Assembly: GCA_049282265.1 (NCBI GenBank)
Contig: JBAPTR010000141.1
Coordinates: 1-5,224, forward strand
Direction of reading: 5' to 3'
Origin: CAYUCJ01 sp049282265
GTDB taxonomy: Bacteria; Desulfobacterota; DSM-4660; Desulfatiglandales; Desulfatiglandaceae
Length of the DNA: 5,224 nucleotides
Shown: piece by piece, positions 1 through 5,057 of the stretch
Layout of the letters: every line of letters starts with the position of its first letter
Numbering within the stretch: the stretch's first letter is position 1
Made by a program: the position numbers and the translations under genes
The notes under the pieces: model-generated
The model's database searches: none
The model's input: the letters and a program-made list of their open reading frames with translations, nothing else
What the model was told of the DNA's origin: nothing

Positions 1-798
1 GATTGAAATGGAGAGCGCTTCGCGCCGTGACGGAGCAATGAGGATATCCATTCCTGCCAGGAATCGTGGTACATTCTCTTTGAAGCCAAGGAAGACAACC
101 CGGTTCTCCAGACCACGGTCCGTTACCATTTTTTTCATTTCTGTCGCCCACTTGCCTGTGTCATCTCCAGCCAGAAATAATTTGCAGTGACGATCCTTGA
201 GCCCGGAAAGGGCATGTAGTAAGAAATCATGCCCTTTGTCCGGTATGAAGCGTGCGACCATGCAGAGGGCACATTCATGGTCGCCGAGTCCAAGCCTTTG
301 GCGAACCTCCTGCCTTTGCATCCTGAACGCGAAGCGGTCCGGTATACCGTGATAGATCTTGGTGATCTTGGAGGATTTGATCTGTCTTGCAACAAGTGAG
401 TCCTTTACAGCTTGTGAAATGGCGACAATGTGGTTTGCTCGATGGAACCGCTTGTAGCTGATCGTCGAATGGGCGGTAGCAAGGGTTGGACAACCCAGAA
501 TTCGTCCTATCATGGTTGCGTAGTGAGTTCCTCTCACCAGGTGAGCATTCAATAAATCCGGCTTGAGCCGGAGCACGGCTCTACCCAGCAACCAAAGGGA
601 AAAAAGGTCCGTCATCCCGTGCATTGGCACGTGAATCAGTTCTATGCCGTTTTCTTCAGTTTTTTCGCCCAGCCAGGAATCCCTTGGTCCCGCGAAAGAG
701 ACCCTGTGGCCTCTTTTCACGAGGCCCCTCATTAGCGTTAGTGCGTGGGCCTCTGCTCCGCCGCAGATGTGACTGTGTAAGATCACCAGAATATTCAT
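1..798 (-). CDS. GT4-family glycosyltransferase, partial (C-terminus beyond window)
   Basis: The reading frame is open from ATG at 798 to the window edge, giving 266 residues; GT4 enzymes usually have 350-400, so the C-terminal third is missing. The start MNILVILHSH followed by GGAE (residues 13-16) is the N-terminal nucleotide-fold signature of GT-B enzymes. The C-terminal domain opens with VARFIPDKGHDFLL (181-194), continues with LFLAGD (207-212) and RVVFLGF..NVPRFLAGMDI (233-252), and reaches APSRREALSI (255-264), the start of the E-x7-E donor-binding motif; E260 is the probable first glutamate. Such proteins transfer a sugar from an NDP-sugar to a lipid- or polysaccharide-linked acceptor at the cytoplasmic membrane; donor and acceptor cannot be read from this fragment. 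GGAG lies 6 nt before the chosen ATG. An in-frame ATG at 810 would add four residues but has no good ribosome site. It is transcribed divergently from the two-component operon. Confidence 0.93.
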   Translation of the reverse strand, partial: MNILVILHSHICGGAEAHALTLMRGLVKRGHRVSFAGPRDSWLGEKTEENGIELIHVPMHGMTDLFSLWLLGRAVLRLKPDLLNAHLVRGTHYATMIGRILGCPTLATAHSTISYKRFHRANHIVAISQAVKDSLVARQIKSSKITKIYHGIPDRFAFRMQRQEVRQRLGLGDHECALCMVARFIPDKGHDFLLHALSGLKDRHCKLFLAGDDTGKWATEMKKMVTDRGLENRVVFLGFKENVPRFLAGMDILIAPSRREALSISI

Positions 799-989
799 AG
801 AAGTCTCCATCCGGAAAATGAAAAGGCAAAGTTTTTCATAGCTTGTGATGCTAGCAGATACAGATTACCGGCTCATGACTTGGGCATTAAAGGAATTTAA
901 TTCTTGATAGGGGCCAGGAAATTGAAAAACATACAATAAAGCAATATGTTAGCTGAATATAGTCAGGGGGAGCGAACCCCAGTATGAAT

Positions 990-1022
990 ATTCTTTAATC
1001 TTTTGTTAATGTCTTGTTCATG
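990..1022 (+). promoter_or_regulatory. Three tandem 11-bp direct repeats, probable OmpR-family operator
   Basis: Three head-to-tail 11-mers are visible: ATTCTTTAATC (990-1000), TTTTGTTAATG (1001-1011) and TCTTGTTCATG (1012-1022). Written as half-sites they read TTTAAT-N5-GTTAAT-N5-GTTCAT. Direct repeats with an 11-bp period are the usual binding architecture of OmpR/PhoB-family regulators, and the half-sites resemble the PmrA box (YTTAAK-N5-YTTAAK). The array ends 6 bp before an extended -10 element, so a bound regulator would sit over the -35 region, the normal position for activation by this family. Autoregulation by the adjacent regulator is inferred. In the remaining intergenic stretch (799-989) I see only a short AT palindrome (893-903), a GGGG/CCCC pair (about 967-980) and no convincing promoter for the glycosyltransferase. 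Confidence 0.5.
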
Positions 1023-1028
1023 TTGCTC

Positions 1029-1037
1029 TGGTATATA
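1029..1037 (+). promoter_or_regulatory. Extended -10 promoter of the two-component operon
   Basis: TGGTATATA matches the extended -10 form TGnTATAAT closely (TATATA hexamer at 1032-1037). No good -35 hexamer lies at 17 bp spacing, which suits an extended -10 promoter or one activated from the direct repeats just upstream. Transcription would start near 1043-1045, leaving a leader of about 27 nt. That leader includes GGAGG (1056-1060) and AAGGTG (1062-1067) ahead of the ATG at 1072. Confidence 0.4.
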
Positions 1038-1071
1038 GCTTCCAGTGAAGAATGCGGAGGTAAGGTGCCTT

Positions 1072-1749
1072 ATGAAGGTTCTACTCATTGAAGACGACTC
1101 CCAGCTCGTAAAATTCATTGAAAAAGGGCTCAACCAGGCAGGGTTTTCTGTGGAGATAGCCATGGACGGAAAGACAGGCCTTAACATGGCCTTGGAGATT
1201 GACGTGGACGTTGCGGTCATAGATATCATGCTCCCTTTGATGGACGGGTTTACACTTATTCAGGAGATCCGAAAAAGCCGCTCTGAACTTCCTATCCTGG
1301 TCTTGAGTGCTAAACGATCCGTCGAGGACAGGGTGCGTGGGTTGGAGATAGGGAGTGACGATTACCTCACCAAACCGTTTTCCTTCACGGAACTCATTGC
1401 CAGGATCAGGGCACTTGTGCGCCGAACCGGGGCACATCCTGAGGCAACCAAGGTAGAGGTTTCGGACCTTTCCCTCGATTTCCTGTCCAGAGAGGTCAGG
1501 AAAGGGAGGGAGAGCATTGATCTTCTTCCCAAAGAGTTTGCCCTGCTGGAGTATTTCGTCAGAAACAAGGGGCGAGTGCTCACACGAACACAGATACTGG
1601 AGCAGGTGTGGGGATATCAATTTGACCCTGAGTCCAATGTGGTCGATGTGCATATTTGCAGGCTCAGGGAAAAGTTGGATGATACCGGTGAAAGGAGGCT
1701 CATCCGTACCATCAGAGGGGTGGGCTATGTACTCAAAGAAGATGAATAG
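1072..1749 (+). CDS. OmpR/PhoB-family response regulator
   Basis: 225 residues, normal for the family. The receiver domain (about 1-115) has the acidic pair D8-D9, the phosphoacceptor D51 in VIDIMLPLMDG, S79 at the conserved Ser/Thr position, and K101 in the TKPF motif. A short linker leads to a winged-helix DNA-binding domain (about 128-222) with LLPKEFALLEYF, the recognition helix around SNVVDVHICRLREKL (188-202) and the wing IRTIRGVGYVL (211-221). Within the family, the NVVDVHI and GVGYVL pattern is closest to the CusR/CopR heavy-metal-type regulators; this rests on recalled family features and does not identify the signal. GTG at 1045 could extend the frame by 9 residues, but ATG 1072 starts exactly at the conserved MKVLLIEDD and has SD-like sequence (AAGG, 6 nt spacing). 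It overlaps the downstream kinase gene by 23 nt, implying translational coupling, and probably binds the 11-bp repeats upstream. Confidence 0.96.
   Translation: MKVLLIEDDSQLVKFIEKGLNQAGFSVEIAMDGKTGLNMALEIDVDVAVIDIMLPLMDGFTLIQEIRKSRSELPILVLSAKRSVEDRVRGLEIGSDDYLTKPFSFTELIARIRALVRRTGAHPEATKVEVSDLSLDFLSREVRKGRESIDLLPKEFALLEYFVRNKGRVLTRTQILEQVWGYQFDPESNVVDVHICRLREKLDDTGERRLIRTIRGVGYVLKEDE
1715..1720 (+). promoter_or_regulatory. Ribosome binding site that decides the kinase start
   Basis: GAGGGG lies 6 nt before ATG 1727, inside the end of the response-regulator gene. The alternative ATG at 1742 is preceded only by AAAGAAG at very short spacing. This favours 1727 as the start of the kinase. Confidence 0.5.
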
Positions 1750-3124
1750 GTTCCGAAAGAGTCTGGCATTCAAGCTGACTTTTCTGTACTCACTGCTGTT
1801 TACTCTGGCATTCGTGATCATTTTTTCAGCTATCTACTACATGCTTGAAAAAGCTTTATTCAAGAACATTAAGCAGGACCTCCTGGGTGATTCTGTTGAG
1901 ATTATCAGTGTCTATAGAAAAGGGAAAATTGAAGCACTGAAAGGCTACATTTCCAACGAGATCGAAGGAGACGGACCTGCCAACAAACTCATCCGAGTCC
2001 TCGACCTGGACGGTCATGTCGTGCTGTCCTCAGATTTGGCTCTCTGGGGAAACCTGCCATTACCGAAAGACTCCGATTTGGATCCGAATAGTCCGGTTGT
2101 TTGGTCTGTCAGGATACCCAAGAGGCCGCAAATTGAGGCACGGGCCATGGCTTTTCTTGTGGGGAAATACGTTGTACAGGAGGCAGTCCCGGTCGAGTGG
2201 AACTCTAGACTCCTAGCCAGGCTTCGCGAGGCCTTTGGAGTAGGACTGCTGCTGACTGTCCTGGTGGCCATCCCCAGCGGCTGGTTCATGGCACGAAGAA
2301 GTTCGGCCCAGATCCGAGGGATTGATAGAGTTGCCCGTTCCATTGCGGGCAGCGCAGATCTTAGCCGCAGGGTGCCGCTCAGAGGGACGGATGATGAAGT
2401 GGACCATTTGGCAAATACTTTTAATCTCATGGTGGAGCGACTTGAGCGTTTTCTGAGAGAGCTTCATGATATGATGGACAATACAGCCCATGACTTCAAG
2501 ACACCACTCACCCGTATCAGGGCAATGGCGGAAACCGGCCTTGCCGCAACAAATCATGAAGAGATCCAGGGGACTCTGGTCCAGATAATGGACCAATGCG
2601 ATCGCTTTCTCTTCCTTCTTAACGCGATAATGGATATCTCGCAGGCGAGGACAGGAATTCTGTCTCTCGAGAAAAAGGAACTGCGGATAAAGGACTTGTT
2701 GGTTGGCATTCTGAGCCTTTATAGCAGGGTTGCCGAAGAAAGGGGGATTCGCCTGAATGTCACCTATCCGCCTAACGAAAGGGCTAATCTTTTTGCAGAT
2801 AAAAAAAGGTTGAGCCAGGCGATAAGCAATATTCTCGATAATGCACTCAAGTACTCTTCTTCCGGAGAAACAGTCGCCCTCTGGACACGGACTGAACCGG
2901 GTTACACGGAAATATGCGTTGCAGACAGCGGCCCCGGGATACCCGAGGAGGAAATTCCCCGAATATTCGAGAGATTTTACCGGCTCGATACCAGCCGCTC
3001 CACTTCGGGATGGGGAATAGGCCTTTCCCTTGCCAAGGCCTACGTGGAGGCCCACGGAGGCACCATAACGGTCAAGAGCGAGTCTGGAAAAGGAAGCACC
3101 TTTTGTATCAGGGTCCCGGCGTAA
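1727..3124 (+). CDS. Membrane sensor histidine kinase (HAMP-HisKA-HATPase)
   Basis: 465 residues from ATG 1727; the in-frame ATG at 1742 would shorten it by five. Two membrane spans (about 15-40 and 167-187) enclose a periplasmic sensor region of about 125 residues with a PAS/PDC-like stretch (IRVLDLDGHVVLSSD, 89-103). A HAMP domain follows (about 188-241, with DLSRRVPLRGTDDEVDHLA). The dimerisation domain carries the phosphorylated H255 in DNTAHDFKTPLTRIR. The ATPase domain has the N box (NILDNALKYS, 368-377), G1 box (DSGPGIP, 400-406), F box (FERFYR, 414-419) and G2 box (GWGIGLSL, 428-435). All catalytic motifs are intact, so it should autophosphorylate and pass phosphate to D51 of the upstream regulator. 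The H-box form (MxDNTAHDFKTPLTR) belongs to a common proteobacterial group related to the heavy-metal sensors. The sensor has no metal-binding cysteine or histidine cluster and no clear ExxE iron motif, so the stimulus is unknown. Confidence 0.95.
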   Translation: MYSKKMNRFRKSLAFKLTFLYSLLFTLAFVIIFSAIYYMLEKALFKNIKQDLLGDSVEIISVYRKGKIEALKGYISNEIEGDGPANKLIRVLDLDGHVVLSSDLALWGNLPLPKDSDLDPNSPVVWSVRIPKRPQIEARAMAFLVGKYVVQEAVPVEWNSRLLARLREAFGVGLLLTVLVAIPSGWFMARRSSAQIRGIDRVARSIAGSADLSRRVPLRGTDDEVDHLANTFNLMVERLERFLRELHDMMDNTAHDFKTPLTRIRAMAETGLAATNHEEIQGTLVQIMDQCDRFLFLLNAIMDISQARTGILSLEKKELRIKDLLVGILSLYSRVAEERGIRLNVTYPPNERANLFADKKRLSQAISNILDNALKYSSSGETVALWTRTEPGYTEICVADSGPGIPEEEIPRIFERFYRLDTSRSTSGWGIGLSLAKAYVEAHGGTITVKSESGKGSTFCIRVPA

Positions 3125-3150
3125 AAGGTGATTGGCGGGAAATCAAGAGG

Positions 3151-3202
3151 TTGATGACTTTGTAAAAGTCATCATCGTGCCCATGGACGGATTTTTTAGA
3201 TT
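3151..3202 (+). repeat. Dispersed hairpin repeat, copy 1
   Basis: The copy opens with a 10-bp perfect stem, TGATGACTTT (3152-3161) and AAAGTCATCA (3165-3174), around a 3-nt loop. It continues through ATCGTGCCCATGGACG (3174-3189) and GATTTTTTAGATT (3190-3202). The first 39 nt recur at 4940-4979 with two substitutions and one indel. It fills most of the 81-bp gap between the kinase stop (3124) and the convergent methyltransferase stop (3206). A bidirectional terminator or RNA-stabilising role is possible, but the T-run (3192-3197) is 17 nt past the stem, so it is not a textbook intrinsic terminator. Confidence 0.75.
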
Positions 3203-3205
3203 CCA

Positions 3206-3799
3206 TCAAGAAATTGATAGGATAACAAATGTGAACAGGAAAAAAACGCCGTAGCTTGCCAGGACGGCCAAGAAATTCAAGTGGCCGTGGTTCTGGCGAA
3301 AGAGACCCCATTTGAAAAACCAGATATTTCCTGCGTGAGCACCTCCCAGGTTCGGGAGAAACCGGTTCACCTCCCGGCAATAGGCACGGTATTTCTCCCC
3401 GAAGACGCCTATCAGATGGGCCTCCTCCCGTTTGACGCGATTGGCCATGTAGAAATAATAAAGAACGGTGAAGATCACGAGAAGCCAGATGTTGCCCACA
3501 AGGAGCAGGCACCCGAAGAGGAGAAAAAATCGGCCCAGGTACATGGGGTTCCTGACAAAGGCATAGGGACCCTGTATGGCCAGAGACTTGTTTTTGTCCA
3601 GTGCCCCGAAACACCAGGATTGAAAGAGGGATCCGAAAAGGGTGACGAGAAATCCCCACAGGAACAGGCTGGGCTTGATGTTCGGCACCAGCAGGACGAG
3701 GGCCGCCAGAAAGAGGGGGACCCGGATCTTCAATAGGGTCTTGCGGGCCTTTTTGTTGTTGAATAGTTTGTTTATGCGCTCCATACCTTCTGGAATCAT
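3206..3799 (-). CDS. PEMT/ICMT-like integral membrane methyltransferase
   Basis: 197 residues, typical for the bacterial phospholipid-methyltransferase / isoprenylcysteine carboxyl methyltransferase-like superfamily. The signature is GPYAFVRNPMYLG (77-89) followed by REEAHLIGVFGEKYRAY (124-140) and VNRFLP (144-149), the pattern that builds the SAM pocket in this fold. Hydrophobic spans lie near 27-39, 43-63, 88-117 (probably a hairpin) and 173-195. The last lies beyond the usual catalytic core, an extra C-terminal helix. The enzyme should methylate a membrane-embedded or lipid substrate using SAM; the bacterial family includes members with many or unknown substrates, so phosphatidylethanolamine methylation is only one possibility. 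AAGGAG (3809-3814) lies 9 nt before ATG 3799; ATG 3784 is too close to its nearest purine run. It probably forms a minus-strand operon with the small gene upstream (40 bp gap). Confidence 0.88.
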   Translation of the reverse strand: MIPEGMERINKLFNNKKARKTLLKIRVPLFLAALVLLVPNIKPSLFLWGFLVTLFGSLFQSWCFGALDKNKSLAIQGPYAFVRNPMYLGRFFLLFGCLLLVGNIWLLVIFTVLYYFYMANRVKREEAHLIGVFGEKYRAYCREVNRFLPNLGGAHAGNIWFFKWGLFRQNHGHLNFLAVLASYGVFFLFTFVILSIS

Positions 3800-3839
3800 C
3801 CGCTATCTCTCCTTGCACGCCGGGCCATATTCCAGGGGG

Positions 3840-3989
3840 TCACCCAGAAAGATTTGAAAGAACATACAGGAATCCCATTAAAAGCACAATGATTGATACC
3901 AGAAACCGACTTCCTACTGCCACCAGTGCCTTTTTCTTGACACAGCAGCCATCATCCTCATAGACTTCCAACGAAGTCGACTTATTCAC
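3840..3989 (-). CDS. Probable 49-residue single-span membrane protein
   Basis: A GTG-started frame of 49 codons ends in TGA 40 bp before the methyltransferase start, on the same strand. It encodes an acidic-cysteine N-terminus (VYEDDGCCVKKK, residues 9-20) and then one hydrophobic span (about 21-44, ALVAVGSRFLVSIIV and onward) with a short polar tail. The lysine cluster before the span predicts a cytoplasmic N-terminus. An in-frame stop lies 9 nt upstream of the GTG (3996-3998), so the frame cannot extend. There is no clear Shine-Dalgarno, and the palindromic element begins only about 10 bp upstream. It may therefore be a genuine small protein with a weak start or the remnant of a longer gene cut off by the element. 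I do not recognise the family. The adjacent CysCys could be a metal, redox or acylation site, but nothing shows which. Confidence 0.45.
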   Translation of the reverse strand: MNKSTSLEVYEDDGCCVKKKALVAVGSRFLVSIIVLLMGFLYVLSNLSG

Positions 3990-3998
3990 TGGAGCTCA

Positions 3999-4196
3999 GG
4001 AGGAGAACCTGAGGGTCTTTTTCAGACGCTTTCTCATAGGGCACTTGGCACCCAACTTCTATATGGACGGCTATTTGGGGTTTACGCCTCCAGAAGCCCT
4101 GGCGCTCTCTAATGACTACCCATAAACCCCAAATGGGCGTCCATATACTCCGGGGTTTTTAGAAAGGGTCTGAAAAAGAGTGTCAGGTTCTCCTCC
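3999..4196. repeat. Large imperfect palindrome (about 200 bp) between divergent genes
   Basis: Outer arms 3999-4034 and 4161-4196 are reverse complements over 36 nt with four mismatches (they begin GGAGGAGAACCTGA and end TCAGGTTCTCCTCC). Inner arms 4060-4086 and 4121-4147 match over 27 nt with three mismatches (core TATATGGACG and ATTTGGGGTTTA). The arms are separated by unequal spacers (25 and 13 nt), and the central loop is 34 nt (4087-4120). Weaker symmetry continues outward: CATCCT and CAACGAAG occur on both sides (about 3954-3976 and 4199-4216), with extra sequence on the left. No transposase or coding frame is present inside. The form suits a non-autonomous MITE-like element or a long structured RNA/DNA element. 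It occupies most of the 295-bp gap between the small minus-strand gene and the PAP2 gene, so it must lie within or next to their promoters. Confidence 0.8.
4124..4160 (+). terminator. Possible terminator-like hairpin inside the palindrome
   Basis: AAACCCC (4124-4130) can pair with GGGGTTT (4152-4158), and the T-run continues to 4160, giving a 7-bp stem with a 21-nt loop followed by Ts. The same AAACCCC also pairs with GGGGTTT at 4077-4083 within the long palindrome, so the two folds exclude each other. The large loop and short T-tract make terminator function uncertain. Confidence 0.2.
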
Positions 4197-4284
4197 GCTT
4201 CGTTGCTCATAGGATGTCGCTTGCGGCATAAAGCAGCTCCAAGGGAGGTTCGAAGCCGGCAGGGGGTAAGGGGGTACAAAATCA

Positions 4285-4983
4285 ATGAGAAAAGGGCTTG
4301 TTGTGGATTTCCTGATTCCGATCCTGATATTGGCCGGGTTCACCCTCCTTTTTCGGGTTACAAACTATGACATAGAAATTGAGAAACTGTTTTATTCCTC
4401 CGGCAGGGGATGGTTTTTGAGGGACGCCAATCCATGGGCCTTTCTTTACCATTACGGCAATATCCCTGGTCTCATCATGGCTTTCTTAGGTTTCCTGGTT
4501 TTCATCTTCGGTTTTTTTTACCACAGGATATCACGCTGGCGAAAAATCGGGCTCTTTTTGAGCCTGGTCATGCTGGTGGGGCCGGGGCTCGTGGTTAACG
4601 CAACATTCAAACACCACTGGGGGAGACCGCGACCCAGACAGATCCAGGAATTCGGCGGCAACCAGAGATTCCTGCCGGTCTGGCAAAAGGGGATAGGGGG
4701 AGAAGGAAAATCCTTTCCCTCAGGCCACGCGTCGGTCGCGTTTTACCTCTTTACACCCTTTTTCTTCCTGCGCAGGAACGGGAAAAAATGGGGAATCTTT
4801 TTCCTTTGCCTGGGCACCTCTTATGGCCTGTTCATGGGTGCGGCCAGGATGGTACAGGGGGGGCATTTCCCAAGCGATGTGCTCTGGGCGGGAGGATTCA
4901 CCTACCTAACAGCCCTTTTTCTCTCTCCGTTTTTCAGGTTTGATGACTTCGCAAAAAGTCATCATCGTGCCCATGGACGTTAG
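4285..4983 (+). CDS. PAP2-superfamily membrane phosphatase
   Basis: 232 residues with about six membrane spans (near 8-24, 59-78, 87-106, 151-162, 169-186 and 200-215). The three catalytic motifs of the PAP2 / type-2 phosphatidic acid phosphatase family are complete: K109-x6-R116-P117 (KHHWGRPRP), PSGH with H148 (SFPSGHAS), and R188-x5-H194-x3-D198 (ARMVQGGHFPSD). These support hydrolysis of a phosphomonoester or pyrophosphate on a lipid, with the nucleophile His194 on the periplasmic side. The ARMVQGGHFPSDVLWAG pattern and the N-terminal IEKLFY are like the membrane-associated PAP2 group found in many Gram-negatives; lipid A, undecaprenyl diphosphate and phosphatidylglycerophosphate are candidate substrates and sequence alone does not choose. 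AAGGGGG (4268-4274) lies 10 nt before the ATG. The C-terminal tail (from about D220) and the stop codon lie inside a dispersed hairpin repeat, so this end looks recently acquired. It is divergent from the methyltransferase operon across the large palindrome. Confidence 0.93.
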   Translation: MRKGLVVDFLIPILILAGFTLLFRVTNYDIEIEKLFYSSGRGWFLRDANPWAFLYHYGNIPGLIMAFLGFLVFIFGFFYHRISRWRKIGLFLSLVMLVGPGLVVNATFKHHWGRPRPRQIQEFGGNQRFLPVWQKGIGGEGKSFPSGHASVAFYLFTPFFFLRRNGKKWGIFFLCLGTSYGLFMGAARMVQGGHFPSDVLWAGGFTYLTALFLSPFFRFDDFAKSHHRAHGR

Positions 4984-5013
4984 CAATAGTCCACGGACGG
5001 ACTTCTTACGATT
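4940..5013 (+). repeat. Dispersed hairpin repeat, copy 2 (with 20-nt insertion)
   Basis: Positions 4940-4979 match 3151-3189. The stem is TGATGACTT (4941-4949) with AAGTCATCA (4956-4964) around a 6-nt loop. Relative to copy 1 there are 20 extra nt (4980-4999), ending CCACGGACG, a near-copy of the CCATGGACG just before it. The match then resumes at GACTTCTTACGATT (5000-5013), aligned with GATTTTTTAGATT of copy 1. Like copy 1 it lies at a convergent junction and in the same orientation, but here it overlaps the 3' end of the PAP2 gene. Confidence 0.75.
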
Positions 5014-5057
5014 GTAACTTTGTTGGGTTACCGGCGACAACGTCAAAGGAAACAGGG

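Noticed and set aside
885..903. Second PmrA-like pair (TTAA repeated) in the divergent intergenic region
   Set aside because: The two TTAA cores are 10 bp apart, not 11, and the surrounding bases do not match the 990-1022 array; better explained as an AT-rich palindrome (GAATTTAATTC).
1045..1071. GTG start for the response regulator at 1045
   Set aside because: It adds nine residues before the conserved MKVLLIEDD and falls at the predicted transcription start, leaving no leader for ribosome binding.
1517..1726. Upstream extension of the kinase reading frame by 70 codons
   Set aside because: It lies inside the response-regulator gene, whose protein is full-length and conserved; the kinase N-terminus and first membrane span follow naturally from 1727 or 1742.
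1081..1821. Long minus-strand open frame (246 codons) opposite the response regulator
   Set aside because: Antisense to a gene with complete receiver and winged-helix motifs; its translation has no domain-like pattern.
3281..3857. Plus-strand open frames opposite the methyltransferase and small gene
   Set aside because: Highly charged, no recognisable domains; they are antisense shadows of the minus-strand methyltransferase, which carries clear family motifs.
3963..3978. GACTTC-CAAC-GAAGTC hairpin as a terminator
   Set aside because: The stem is only 6 bp with no T-run on either strand, and it lies inside the small coding frame.
4203..4232. Sigma-70 promoter TTGCTC-18-CATAAA for the PAP2 gene
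   Set aside because: Only 3 of 6 and 4 of 6 consensus bases match; too weak to annotate, although the position would be suitable.
4050..5027. Integron attC-like core pair, ACCCAAC (4050-4056) and GTTGGGT (5021-5027)
   Set aside because: The pair is nearly 1 kb apart, whereas attC core sites lie roughly 60-140 bp apart within one folded site, and no integrase is present; chance match.
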